A stretch of DNA of 64,000 bases from Stenocarpella maydis (lineage: Eukaryota > Ascomycota > Sordariomycetes > Diaporthales > Diaporthaceae), in NCBI GenBank assembly GCA_002270565.1, contig NQMI01000049.1, positions 97,749 to 161,748 on the forward strand, given 5' to 3'. This document shows, in pieces, positions 49,701 through 62,412 of the stretch. The notes under the pieces are model-generated. The model did not search any database, had not been told where the DNA came from, and worked only from the letters and a program-made list of their open reading frames with translations. How positions within the stretch are numbered: the stretch's first letter is position 1; every line of letters starts with the position of its first letter. Made by a program: the position numbers and the translations under genes.

Positions 49701-50444
49701 GTTCGCCCTCTAAATCCTGTAGGCGTGGATACACGGGATCAAGTTGACGGAACGGCAGGCCACCACCGTGCTTACATACAAGGCACGGCGGCAGCACAGC
49801 TCCCAGAGCGACTTAGGATGCACTTGCACCTGATGCTCATTGCTCAATGGCGCTCACAAAAGCCTGGCCACAGGTTGTGCCCCCAGGCTGTGCCCTCGAC
49901 CTGCGCCGTCGAACGATAATCGGCCGTGTTCTTCGATGCCGTGTCCTCTCATAAGCAGCAGCGGCCCAAGGTTCAGAGACCGTGGGGGCTCGCTCTGCCT
50001 TCCTCTGCCCACAGGTCGCTATACTTAGCTCCCATGTCTCCGATTTGTCGTCCTTTCACACCAGGAAGCGCACTCGGCCTTTCCGTAGCCGTTCCAATCC
50101 AACCCTCCATCACCGAGTCCCGGAGATAGGCCACATAGATATCTACCTCGACGTTTTCATCGACGTCGAGCAAGGTAAAAGGCAGACCACAGACGGCCAT
50201 TCACGGTTCCAGCCTGTAGCGAACACACGACAGAAGATAATAATGATAGAATTTCCCCAGCGCCTTATGCCTAGACAATATGCCACCGCGCCAGCCGAAC
50301 CATCCGTTCCACCAAGTCCCCCCACACTCATACTCACGCCGGCGGGCCCAGTTTACCCAACAGCAACCCAAGGGCCTCCCTTCTCTTTGTCCTTTCCATC
50401 TGCCCGCTAGCCTCCTCGCCACATGCAAGCACGCACAGCACCTG
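46001..50444. other. 4.4-kb intergenic region, no recognised gene
   Basis: Scanned in six frames: open frames up to about 140 codons without recognisable motifs. Simple-sequence elements are a C run at about 46788-46796, a C run at 49119-49132, abutting C and G runs at 49569-49585 and the CT repeat listed separately. Part next to 46000 should hold the aminomutase promoter. I cannot exclude a small fast-evolving gene. Confidence 0.4.
49669..49698. repeat. (CT)n microsatellite
   Basis: About 15 CT units without interruption in a non-coding stretch. Confidence 0.9.
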
Positions 50445-53400
50445 CTACACCTCCTCGTCGCTGTCCTCCCCAAGCAACTCACCCTCGTCATCGTCGACAT
50501 GGCCATAGTCGCCCCTCCCGCGCGCAAAGCTGTCTCGCGTCGTGAAGGGCCTATTCCTGCCCAGCGCCCCACCACCGTTGAGGCTGCTCCAGCCGCCGCC
50601 GACGCCACTCCCGTACCGCCACCTGTCGAAGGTCGCGACGCCCGCTCTCCACACAGCTGCGACGACGAGCGGCACTGCGCCAGCGACCGCCGCCGCGGCG
50701 CTGACCGCCAGGATGGGGTACCTCACAAACGGCGAGTCCGAGTCGAACGCGCCGCCGCCGAAGCCGGCCGGGGAGGCGTTGGGCTGCTCGCCTAGCCTGA
50801 TCTGGCCGAACTTGTGGCTCCAGTTGGTGTAGACGTACCACCCGGCCGCTGCGGCGACTGCGAAGGGGACGGTGATGGCGAAGAACAGCCCCACACCCGA
50901 GATGCGGTGCTTCTCTGCGTACTCTTCCTCTTTTCCTGGGCAGGCGTGCGACTGGGACTGCTTGTCAAATTCGTCGCCGCCTTCGCACGTCGACAGGGGG
51001 ATCTTTCGGTAGCCCGTCGGTTCGAAGTATTCGTCACGGGACGGGTCATCCTTGCACCACTGCACATGGTCGACCGGCTGCAGGCCCTTGACCAGTCGGC
51101 ACGAGCCGTGGTTGTCGAGCTCGTAATTGTAATCGCTGTTGGCGAGGTTAGCAACTGGGCCATGCATGCGCGTAAGGGGTGGGCGATGTAAACTAACCAT
51201 TCGTAGTCCCGGCGACTGCAGGAGCAGTTTTGGACGTTATAGACGTGCTGTATCCTGTACCCATTGTAGCACTTCTTGTCTATCTTCTTGCGCATGTACT
51301 GCGTCTTGTGCCCGAAGAGGCAGTCGTCGCCCTGGAGCGGGTGGCTCGGCGACCAGATGCGGTAGTCGGACTCTCCAGGGTCGTCCTTTTGTTCGCACGG
51401 CCGGTCCGCCAAGCCCGCGAAGTCGATGGTTGTAGCTTGGGTGTCATCCCCATCCTCTGTCCACACAATGAACTTCCGCGAGACGCCTGATGCTTGTGTG
51501 GTGAAGTCAGTGACCGTCCTCTCCACATCGGCGAACTCGAAGTCCTTCCACTCCTTGCCCTCGTCCGTTGTGTACGACACAGTCTTCGTCTTCTTGTCCA
51601 GTGGCACCAGGACAATTATAGACCCCTGGTCTCCGTACTGCCACAGCCAGCGGCCCTTTTTTACTTCCTTCCAGCTGATGCCGGCGTCGGCGGTCATAAA
51701 CGTGTCGGCCTGCTCCATCGGGCCCAGTGCCGAGCCAACGTTGCCCCAGCCGAACATGAGGCCAACAGCTCCGGCGGACGAGAACGTCTTGCTGTGGTCC
51801 CTGCGCTCGGTGTAGCCATGTATGTGCAGAGCGCACTTCTCATCACCCTTGGCACTGGTGCACCCCATGGTCTTGCCCTCAGAGTCCCTCTCCGGGGGAG
51901 GCAGGTAAGCCCACTCAGCGCCATCGTTATGGCTGATCTGAGTACGGAGCTTCTTTGGCTCGGTCTTCTTGTCCCTGTTCGCGTAGACGTTGACCAACGT
52001 GACGCCCTCAAGGCCCAGCATCTTCTCAAAGTCCACAAAGTATCCCTTGTTACAGTTGACTCCGGGGATGGACAGGACATAAGATGTGCCGTTCGAATTA
52101 CTCTTCATGATGTCCCCGTGTTGTTTGTCATCCGACGTGTCGGTTGCAACGAACAGGTTGATGGCGTGGGTGGAGCTGTCCAGGACCGTGTATGCGTGCT
52201 GGTGCGGGACCTCAAAGTTGTAAGGGAAGTGTGCCTCGGCATATTCCAAGCCGTCAAGACTGGTGAGAGCCCGGAGTGTGTTCTTGGTAGTGTTCTGGGT
52301 TGCCACAACGATGAACTCGGACATGGTCGCAAAGTCCTTGACGTCGTCCTGGAGCACCTTCTTGGTGTCGAAGAAGTCGTTGCTGCCAACAAGAGCCCAG
52401 GGATTGTCGTTTTTGTCGCTATCCTCCCGCTGCCTGGCCCTGCAGATGATCTGGTCGTTGTTGCGGAACCTGAAGGAGCTGGATCCGGTGAACTCGCACC
52501 GGTCAACATACCGCATGATGGTCTTCCAATTATCACCACGGTCCTTGGAGAGCGAGGCCTCATCGTAGCAGCTCTCGCCGCCGGATGTGCACTTCTTGCC
52601 GACCCAGATAATCCAATCCTTCTTGTCCGGGTGGAAAGAGATGGGTGATCTCTCAACCTTAAGGTCTGGCGGCGTGGGCGCCTGGAACTCATCGAAGGTG
52701 CTGCCTCTGTTAATCGTGTAGGTGACCTTGCCGTCTTTCTTGATGAAGAAAGCCATGTCCTTGAAGAATTTGTGCAGGACGATCCCCCAGTAATCACTCT
52801 TCAGAGCCTCGGGCTCCTTCCAGGTCTTTCCGGCGTCATGGGTGATCATGATCTTCCCATTGGCTCTGGCAATGATGGTTTCGTCGTCCGAGGAGCTTGA
52901 CTCGCCGCGCTCGAGATAATGCTTCTCGACATCCCTGGAACCCTTGAAGACGTACTGTGACTTCTCGACTTTGCCGCTAGCGGGACCCTTGGGTGGGGAC
53001 TGCGAATCGCTGCACTTGCGATCCACGGGGTCGTCCTTCTGCTTTCCAGACGTCCTCTTGCACGTGTTTCCAGGGATCAAACGCCACCCTGACGAGCCCT
53101 TGAATGTGTCCTCCGGGCCCGCATTCTTGCACGCGCCGTCGGGCGCGATGACCGGACCGGCGGGCACACACTCTCCCTCCTTCCTCATGAAGTTGTAGTC
53201 GCATTCAAAGTCATCATCGGTGCAGTCACAGTCGGTGGTCTTGGACGTGACCAGTTGGAATTCCTTTTTCATAAAACAGTCGGCGTCCTTCTTTCTTCGC
53301 GTGAACTTCTGCTTGTGACCCATGAGACACGTAGGGTTGCCATCCTTGTCCACCCTGGCCCACCACTCCTCCATGTCCCCGTCTCCGCAGGTGCGCTCAT

Positions 53401-55060
53401 GCAGACCCTCAAAGTCGATGGAAATAACATGGTACTTGGGGTTGTCATCGTCGCCAGTCTGACCGGTGAGGATGAACTTGAGACTCGTGGAGTCAGGGGT
53501 CGTGGTGAGAATCCAGGGCTGGATTTTGAGGCCGTCTGGTAAATCGACCGTCTTCCAGTCCTTTCCGTGATTGACCGAGTACTTGAACTCACCCACGTCG
53601 GGCTTCTTGGAGTCGTGAATTGCCACCAAAAGGTTACCTTGGTCACCGAACTCGTACTTGTGAGGCCCTTTCGGGCCCTCCAGCCAATGCATGCCGGCGT
53701 CGTCGGAGATGTACAGCCTCGCCTCAGAATAAGACTTCAGGAAGTCCCCGGGGTTTCCGTTTCCCATGACCAGCCCGGGAGCCGGACTCGAGAAGACCCT
53801 GCCGACATTGAGAAGCTGGGTGACGGAGTGCAGATGGATCCTGTCGCCTCCATCGTGCGTCTGCAGATAGTCAAAAGTCCGCCCATCGTCGTGGGTGATC
53901 TCAGAGATTATCTTCTTCTCAGCCATGAAGCTCTTCTCGACCTCCTCGTAGTTGTCCACCTTGTTGACCAAGAATATGCCCTGTATACCGGCGATCTTCT
54001 CGAAGTCGACATGGCCCATCATGTTCCGGTTTGTGTGCTCGATGTTGCGGGTGAAGAAGGTGCCGTTGGAGTTGCTTGTGAACATGACACCCATGGGGTT
54101 GGACGGGCGCGTCGTCATGACATCGACCTGGATACTGTAATTCGTGCTTTCCAGCACGGTATAGGCCTCCTGATCAAGGCGGTGGTCCGTGGGGAACATG
54201 GCCCGGTGCCACTTAAGCGTGTCATCGGTGACAAACAAGGCCATCTCGTCGGTGTTTAGAGAGGTGGTGGCGACGAGGAGGAACTTCTTGACGGCAGCGA
54301 CATTGACGATGCCCTGGACGGGCCTGTTTGTGTCCAGGTTCGGCTCGAACTCCTGTATCTGGCCCTTCGAATCCTTGGCGGCGAAGAAGTTGTCAGAAAT
54401 AAGCAGGCGGTTATCCTGTCTCAGCGGGGAGAAGGAGTCCCTGACGGCGCACAGGATGCGCTGCTTGTCCAGGTCGTCCTGGCCGGTGGTGAAGAGATCC
54501 GAGGACCTGGCCCACCAGCACCCTGCGGTATTGCCGCGGAGGAACTTGGCGTCGCTCCTGAAGCCGTCTGTTGTGTACATGGCTACCTCGTCACAGAAGA
54601 TGCTCTGGCAGTCCATGCCGTTAAATATAATGCGGTCGGGGTCGCTGGCGTGGAAGCTGAAGGTCTGACCGCGGAAGACACTCATCTCGGCATCGGTGAA
54701 GAACGTCTTCCAGGTCTTTCCGCGGTCGAGGGTCATGTAGTGCGTCACGCCCTCGGTCAGGATATAGGCCCGGTCTTTGCTGAACTCGTGCATCACAAGG
54801 TTAAATGCCTTGCCCTCGGGGACATCGGACACGCGGTCCCATGTCCTGCCGCCGTCGTTGGACTGGTAGACATTCTGGTTACTGACGTCTTGGAAGAGGA
54901 TTATGTCGGACTGGTCGAAGTAGTTGAGGTTCTGAGGAAAGTGTGAGAATTCCTTGACGGCGATGTTGGGCTCGTCCTTTGCCTGGACGAGGCCCAGCTG
55001 CGCCGTACAGAGGGCAGTCAGCAGCAAGGCGGCAGCCCTGTGAGCTCCCCAGGCCTTCAT
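50445..55060 (-). CDS. VPS10: Vacuolar protein sorting/targeting receptor Vps10
   Basis: Type I receptor that binds soluble vacuolar hydrolases in the late Golgi, delivers them to the endosome and recycles. Exons on the minus strand: 55060-51198 and 51135-50445, giving 1517 residues with phase 2 at the GTTAGT...AACAG intron. Residues 1-27 are a signal peptide. Two Vps10 beta-propeller domains follow, each with repeated YxSxDxGxTW-like blades (e.g. QSNDGGRTW, SYTTDEGKEW) and each closed by a Cys-rich 10CC module (first around RTCGDGD...CDCTDDDFECDYN, second around RPCEQKDD...CSCSRRDYECDYN, the latter crossed by the intron). A membrane segment lies at about 1365-1390 and a second hydrophobic stretch at about 1426-1447; the tail ends in a strongly acidic DDDEGELLGEDSDEEV. 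Start: the frame is open 133 codons further up, but only the ATG at 55060 begins a signal peptide. Assignment is secure. Confidence 0.96.
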
Positions 55061-55870
55061 CGTGTCGGCCGGAGCGTTCTGGTAATCATGAAGGAGTGCG
55101 GGGGGGGGGGGTTGGGAGGGGCGCAAGCAAATAGCCTGGAGACCTGCACCCTTGGGAAAAGGGGTCCTACTTACTTCAGCATCGCTACTTTTCGCCTGGC
55201 GGCCCACGCACGGAGTTGGGCCAAGGGGGGTGGTTCGGCCGGTTAGGAGGGCCTGGAGGGAGACCACAAAGAACTTTAGAAAGAGGAGACAGAGGATGGA
55301 TGGAGCCGCCCCCCCCCCCATGGATTTTAATTCTGGGGCATATTGCGACCTCGCTTGGTGACGAGGATGGATGAGCCGCAACGTGGCATATGCACGACAG
55401 ACAGCCTGACAGCACGACACGCGCGGTCGGTTCCTGGCAGATTGTCTAAATGTAACCACGGCAGGGCGCGGGCGGCGCGGTTGGATTCAAAACGGGTTGC
55501 ATTTTACGGCACAGGCGGCAGCGCGCGCAAGGGGCCGGCTGTTGGGGGGCTAGCGACGGAAGCATTATTTTATTCTTCTGCCCTATATCAATCACATCGC
55601 ATCAGAGCTGGTCATGATGTGACAGGTCAGGTGCATCGATTGCCATCCCCGCGGGCGAGAGGCCTGGATCAGCTGGTTTCATGGCTCGGATGACCTCGAC
55701 TACCGCGCGCAGACAGGCGCATCACGCCACAGTCTGGTGGCGGATGGGTTGACGACCAGAAGCCGGGTGGCCATCCAAGGCTTGACAGCTGCAACAGCAA
55801 GCAGATTGGATGGTGAATAATTCAACACAATGTGAGCTGAGAAGGCGGTCAGGTAGGAGCTGCGGTGGAG

Positions 55871-55898
55871 GCCCCCCCCCCCCNNGGGGGGGGGGGGG
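55871..55898. other. C run - NN - G run: suspicious assembly join
   Basis: About 13 C, two N (55884-55885), about 13 G. Two complementary homopolymers meeting at unknown bases suggest two reads or contigs joined on homopolymer ends. Confidence 0.85.
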
Positions 55899-56321
55899 TT
55901 GGGAGGTGTTTCTGGCTATATCGGTGTCGACGGGGTGGGAGTAGGGTCGCAGCTGGAGATTGGAGCTGGGCTGGTTGGACGCGATGCGCGGTCGGATTGG
56001 CAGGCCTGCAGTACAAGCGGTGATGGGGGGAGACGCTTTTGCGATGATAACACTGTACGGATAGTGCGGAAAAGATGAGGTGTTGTGTGTCGTGTGTTGT
56101 CGTCGAGGGGCTACGTTGTTCAGGTCGTGTCAACGGATGATGGGTCTGCTTATGCTAGCATAGGCCATGGGCATGGGTGGCGTCGTCCTCGTCTCAGGGC
56201 GCCCGAGTTCTGAGGCATACGGAGGCAGGCACACGGTGGGTGGCATACCGCAGGACGGCCGACGTGTGTACGTATGCGTGCCTGGTACGTACCTTGGGTT
56301 GGTATCTACATACTGTGCGCA

Positions 56322-56352
56322 CCAGGCTATTCTCAGGCTAAGAATAGCCTGG
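56322..56352. repeat. Perfect 12-base inverted repeat (hairpin, 7-base loop)
   Basis: CCAGGCTATTCT at 56322-56333 and AGAATAGCCTGG at 56341-56352 are exact reverse complements around the loop CAGGCTA, which itself repeats part of the left arm. It lacks a following T run, so it does not look like a terminator. Function unknown. Confidence 0.85.
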
Positions 56353-57965
56353 GGCGTCTTCCTCCTGCAGACAAACGGGTGTAGGCCTAGCGCAGCCAGC
56401 CCTCGCTCACAGCTCCGAGTGGCCCAAGCCCAGTCCGGCTCACAAGCTCCAGAGCTTGAAACACTGCTCGCCACTAGACACACACGCTGGTCCCACCAGA
56501 GCTGCCTCAAGGCAGGGCAGGGGCCTCTGGCGATAAATGTTGCACTCCAGAGTGTATGTAGCTGTGAGCCGCATGCGTTCAAAGATTGCCGCGAGAGCCG
56601 GAGCGGAGCCAGAGGCCATGTCACATCGGCCCCCAGTGGGCATGGAAATGTCCCGAGCCTCCGGAGTAGAGAAGCCAGCTCTCAGATCTACCCCGATTGC
56701 ATACCCGCCTCTGACGACACGTGGTTTTCTCTCAGGCACATCAAGAATAAAATAAAAAACGGGAACAAGGTGGTTTGCAGATGAAGAATCAGAGGGTACA
56801 GAGGCACATTCAGAGCATACCACCCACGGCCAATATCAACGCGAGGAAACGGATGACATATACCTGCTCTCGTAACTCATTTGACAATCCACACCACCCA
56901 GCCAGACATACGCACCCAGAACCACAACTAGACGTCCACAACCCCTACACTTGTAGCTAATCCACGCCCCTGGTATTACTTGACACAAATTAGATGCACA
57001 TGGCAATGGGGTGTCAACATGAGAAACAGCCCGACAACACAGTACGTGTCACTGGTACTAAACGCCTTGTGCAGATTTCCAATCCAAGCGTTGTGCGTGT
57101 ATATATATAAGAATGAGACGGATCTGACAAAGTAATCTTTTATTGTCCCTCAGGAGACGGCGTCAACAGCGGTGGATCGGACCGGCAGGGAGGCGGCTTT
57201 GCCCCGAAGCTGTACAAAGGAAAAAGAAACAAGTGACATTTTGATTTCCGCTCTGCCGTGACGTAGGCTAAATGGGCTTGTTCAGGAGATCCGAATATGC
57301 CCCCCCCCCCGCGGGGAGAACGGCCCCTTTGCAGGTACAGGTTCAGCCCATCCTGGGGCCATACATCGTCTCTTCGCATCCCGCCTATCCAGCCATCAAT
57401 CAGACACACCATTCCCCCAACTCCTGCCAACCCCAATCCTCCTTTCGAGGCCGACGCCTCGAGGCTGTTACTGCGCTCCGCCCACCATCACTGTATCCAA
57501 GATCGACAACCAGATCGCCAAAGAGTTTGAATAAATAAAAGGCCCTCCACATACATCTGGTGCCTGGCGGGGTGGCCGCAGTGGGTCAGCCCAATGTTGT
57601 CTGCCGAGCCCTAGTCGACATTTCGCACTGCCGTTTGCCGTCCAGTCGCACTTGGGCTTGCTTCGAAGGTTGGATCCCACGGGGGGTCCTCACCTCCGCC
57701 GGTCGAGCTGCGATCTGTGTCCCCGGCCCGACCTGGTGACAGGGCTGCGGCACCATTTCCTTTAGAAATAATACAATAGCAATTATGTGCACTTATAAGT
57801 ATAGTAAGCGGTCCGCGCCTCACGTCCCCGGCCAGAAACCCCCAGCCAGTGCTGGGGGCCAAAGGCCGGAACCGGGAGCGCGGGTTGCGCTGTCTCTCGA
57901 GGTATCAAGTAGAAAATGACGCTGAACAGGAAATCGCGAGGAGGCATATAATCATGGCATGGCGC

Positions 57966-59392
57966 TTAGTCGGAAAGAGTCACGAAGATGGTGCCACCGG
58001 GTGGCGCAGAGACCTGTCACAAGGAGTCAGCAAGTTTGCACACAGGGCGTTTGGGGTGAGAGAGCCACGTACCGTGCAGCCGTTGCCGTTGGTCGGGCTG
58101 AATGAGTTGGACTCGTACGAGTACGTGCACTCCTGGCTGACGTCGCCGCTCAGCTTGATGTTGAAGTCCAGGGGGGTGTCGCTGGTGGGCGTGTTGTGGA
58201 AGATGGACAGGAAGGTCGTGCCGTCGTCGTTGACGCTGGTGCCCAGGTTCACACCGGCCCAGTTGCCAGCATTCTTGGAGTAGGGGTCCGGGCTGACCCA
58301 CTGGCAAGCAATGTCCTTGCCCAGGCCCTTCAGGTTGACGTAGTACTGGGCAGAGGTAGAAGCACCGCCCCAGACGTAGGACTCATTCTGGTACGGGTTG
58401 TAGAGGTTGTAGGTGGCACCACCCTCGACAACGTTGGCCAGAATCATGTCCTCCTTGCCGGGGTAAGAGGTCTTGCAGAAGGAAACCTTGTCGCTCAGCT
58501 TGTTGACAACCTTGACGTTGCCTGCACCCTTCATGCAGAGCTTCTTGGTGCTGTCAGGGCGGGTGAGGTAGAGCTTGTTGTTGGGGCCGCACCAGAGTCC
58601 ACCGATGGACTGGCCGGTGGCGCCCTGGGCGCCCTCGGGCCACTGAGCCATGTCGTAGCCCTCGGGGCACTGGTAGGTGCCGAACATGCCGGGCTTCAGG
58701 CCACCGCCAGGGGCCGAGAAGGTGGAGATGGCCTTGGTGGAGCCCACGGTGAAGGCGCTGGTGCCAACGTCCAGAAGGCCACCCCACCCAGAGTTCTGGA
58801 CCTGGGTGACGGCGACGGCGCCGTACTGGGTGGGCAGCGTGCTGCAGTCGAGCACTCCATCGGGGAAGTCAGCGTCGACGCCGGTGGCGCCAGACGCGCC
58901 AGAAGAGGGCGAGCTCGGAGTGGGCTTGGGGGCAGCCGAGGACGATTCGGGCTGGGCGGAGCTGCTGGAAGAGGGGGCGACCTTGTTGACCTTGGCCTCG
59001 AAGAACTCGCCGGCGGCGGCGGAAGTCGACTTGGCGGCAGCAGAGGTTGAGGGCTGGCTCGGGGTCGGCGTCGGCGTCGGCGTAGGGGTGACAAAGGTGG
59101 GCTCCGACTCTCCTACAATCTCGCAGAGCTTGTCCCTCAGGCAGTTCTCGGCCTCCTCGGGGGTGATTGACTCTCCACCCAGCACGTAAGCCGTCTCGAG
59201 AGGGGTCTCGTAGACCACGACGACATCACGCTCGTTCAAGACGGGAGAGGGCCCACGCTGCCTGAGCTCGACCACGTGAGGGGCCTGCTCGTGCTTCTTG
59301 GCGTGCTGGTGACGGTGGTGGTGAGCATGAGGCTGGGCGGTGACGCCAGCAGCCAGAGATGCCGCAAGGGCAATGCTGAGAGCTCCCTTCAT
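57966..59392 (-). CDS. SUN-family (GH132) cell-wall glucan-modifying protein
   Basis: Secreted wall protein related to yeast SUN4, SIM1, UTH1 and NCA3, with roles in septation and wall remodelling through beta-glucan binding or hydrolysis. Exons on the minus strand: 59392-58073 and 58013-57966, giving 455 residues, intron phase 0 with GTACGT...GTGACAG. Residues 1-19 are a signal peptide; a His-rich stretch follows (HAHHHRHQH), then a Thr/Pro and Ser/Ala-rich linker (about 100-180) likely to be O-glycosylated. The SUN domain fills the C-terminal 260 residues, with NSGWGGLLDVGTSAFTVG, GMFGTYQCPEGYDMAQWP, GGLWCGPNNKLYL and QYYVNLKG. The protein ends CTVSAPPGGTIFVTLSD after the small last exon. 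No GPI signal is visible. Assignment to the family is firm; enzymatic activity is inferred. Confidence 0.94.
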
Positions 59393-62377
59393 TTTTGATT
59401 TCGGCGTGTGAGAGCTAGGCAGCCGTGTCAGCATGCGTCCCTGAACATCAAAGATTGACATGGCCCCCGTGATAGGACCGCAATTGCACCGTGGTCTGTC
59501 TGGTCTCAAAATGAGAGGGGTGGATTGCGGGCGATCTTCCAAGGCCACTCCAGCACACAGTAGCGAGGGCCCTCGAGCCTCGCCTGTGTATTGCTGCCCC
59601 CTCGAGATAGATAGAGCATGTGTGTGTATGCGTGCGTATGTGTGTGTGGGGGCAGGGGCTGGCTCACATATTTTTTGTTGTTTTTTGTTTAGATGAAACG
59701 ACGTTTAATGACGTTGCGAATCCGGGTATCTCTTGGAGATGGATCGAGCACGAGATAGGTGAGGCTGGGAATTAACGAACGAACGAACGACGAGGACGAG
59801 GCGAGACGTAGTGTCGAGTTAGTCCGCGAGTTCCAAAAGAATGTGGTAGAGAGCAATGACTCTCTGTTGGACGGAGGAAGCGACGCGATGCCGTGGGACC
59901 AGAAGGGTGAGGAGTCTCGCGGGGAGGGCAGCAGACACTTGAACGAGAGGGACCGGCGAGGATTATGAGAGGAACCTGTACGAGTGACAGGGGTCCGGAA
60001 AGGGGAGCGAGCGGGCGGCAGTGTTGGCCTGGGGGGAGCCCTGTGGGCGTGAGGCGTTTGGCGGGGGGGGGGACGTGGCGTGTGGTGCGCTGTGGGTTCG
60101 GGCGAAGGAGCAGAAGCTGGAAATGAGAGATGGAGCCAGGACGGGAGATTATCCAGAGCTCGACAGGGCCAAGGATCTCGTGGCTATCGCGGGATGGTGA
60201 TTATGGGGGTGGGGCCCTGTTGCACGCGAAATTAAATTAGCCCAGGGGAGGAGGGTCAAGCAGGCCAGACTAGGAGATGGGCGACGCCCATTGATTTCCA
60301 GCAGCAGGGCCTGGTCTGCAACGACTGCGATGGCTGCAACCACGTCGACGCCAACGACACGAGGGCCAAGCTTCTGGGCGCAAACCCCCCGGGATGTGAC
60401 GGTGCAGTCGAGGCCAGGATGCCACGCACCTCGGGATGGGACTCACCGGCTCAGAGACCTCAAGAGGGCCTTGGTATGGGCACAGAGAGGACTCGCCCAA
60501 GGAGGCGCAGCTGGACTGGCAGGACTGACAGGACTGACAGGGCTGGTTGACGTTGCTGGGGAGAAGAGGGGGGGGGGCTGCTCTCGATATGACACCAAAA
60601 GGAGGTGGAGGCTAGCACTGGTGATGCTCGCCTGTGGTCTTAAAACTGCGGAGACGTGACGGGTGATCATACACACTCGGTCCGTTATGGGGTCCTTATG
60701 GAGTCGTTATACGTTGTGTTGTCCGAGGAGCAGAGGGGGGAGGAGGGAGACCGGCCGAGGGTGAGGCGAGGAGACGGGACGAGGGCGGCGCCGGCAGCCA
60801 TGATGAGGATGTATATATCCACGGTGGCACCAGCTCTTTGTTGGGCGATCAGTTGCCGCAGTTGAATGGCGTAGCAGCCGCTGCCGTGATGGCTGGAGCC
60901 AGCGGGCAAGAGATCTTTTGTCCTCTCCCCCCCCCCCCTTCCTGGTCCTTTATTATCATGATTGCTATTACCAGTCGTCAGATCCCACGCCGCCTCTGCC
61001 AAGTCGTCGCCATGTCGTCGTCATCTCGCCGGAGTTGGTGCTGTATACCCCCCCGTACATGCTCAGTTTTGAGCAAGTAGTTCGAGAGTGCACGCGCGCG
61101 CGCGCACACACATGCTCGCCCTCCCTCCCTCCGTCCCTCTCTCATCTACATCCCTTGACTTGGAGTTGATGTCGGCTGACCCCCCTCCCTTGCTCAGATC
61201 GACACTGACCTGGCCCCCGGCATCTGGCCCTGTACCTGACTTAGTCCTCTTTGGGATCTCCAAATTTCCCAGGCTAAGCCAAGCATCTGGGAGGGCGGCT
61301 GGTATTGGCCAGCGGAGGGGCCTGGATGCTCCATTTCTTGGGACTAAACATTGCTTACCATCGTGGCCTGCACCTGGGAAAAGGCCCCAGGTTGTCCACT
61401 GATGTGATGTCGGGCTTCATCTGCACTGGCCGTCCCAGCCGCCGTGCCGCACTCCGTAGAATACATGTGTACGGAGTAGTGTACACCACATACTAATAGT
61501 AGTAGCATGTAGTGTACGTGGTACGGAGACTCCCCAAGCCGTCACACCAGCCCGTACCGGCTCAGCCATGCTCAAGTACAACCGCCAGCTCGCCCGGCTA
61601 TCCAAGAAAAGAAGGCCAATTTTAAAAACCCACATTGATGCGTGGTTCCTCAGCAGCGTCATGTTGCCATCCAGGCAAGGCCTCTAGGACACCTGGAACA
61701 TTTGGGACAAACTCTGATCGGCTTCTGTCGAGGTGCCTGGGGTGCATGCAGCCTTGCAGCCTGGCCCGCATCTTGTCTCGCCCATGACAGACAGGAAGAC
61801 ATGACACATTATTCTTGAGCATGCACAGGTTATGTAACCCCCCCTCCCCCCGGGGGCCGGGGATCTCATCGACGAGATGAAGGCCAATAATTCTCCTAGC
61901 TGATCTCCCTAATCTGTCAACTCATTGCGATGGCCCCAAGGCCGCACGAGAATCGCACCATCTCTTTTGGGCCTCGGCCGCTGGGCTGCTGCTCCATGGT
62001 CGCCAGCGAAGTGGGGTGTTGATGTCCGCGGCCCCAGGATTCACAGCAGGCCCTCGTGCTTCTCATTTCCGCTGCTCGCAATTCCCAGTAATGAGTGTCC
62101 ACCTCGACCACCCTGCCACCGTGGCGGCTTTGGCGAGTCCTGTCCTGGGTGCATGCGGAGTAGACAGCTCTGGCTCCTGGCCGTTGCAGCCTGCGCTTCC
62201 CAAAGAAGGAAATGGACCCCCGCCCGTTGGCCCCCAGCTGTGAGACAGGCAATATCTGATGTTGATCGACGAATGCGGTCGTATCTTGACCCAAGACTCT
62301 AATTTTGCGTTGCCCAGCCGTTATCGAGCAGACCTCTGGTGCCGTAATGAGCCCGGCGTGTGTGGACCCGGCCTCGT

Positions 62378-62379
<2 letters not shown>

Positions 62380-62412
<33 letters not shown>
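62380..62412. repeat. Poly-T tract
   Basis: About 32 T, then CC and a further T9 run. It produces spurious poly-Phe and poly-Lys frames on the two strands. Confidence 0.95.

Larger units (their letters stand above)
55061..57965. other. 2.9-kb intergenic region with a gap and a hairpin
   Basis: Holds the VPS10 upstream region, then a C run, NN (55884-55885) and G run, a perfect inverted repeat at 56322-56352, and a TATATATATAAG stretch near 57100. Open frames (up to about 205 codons at 56167-56784, plus strand) show no domain and overlap frames on the other strand. No gene is supported. Confidence 0.4.

Noticed and set aside
51494..52648. 384-codon plus-strand frame inside VPS10
   Set aside because: Antisense of the second Vps10 domain; composition explains the open frame.
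58196..59050. 284-codon plus-strand frame inside the SUN gene
   Set aside because: Antisense of a highly biased coding region; no independent support.
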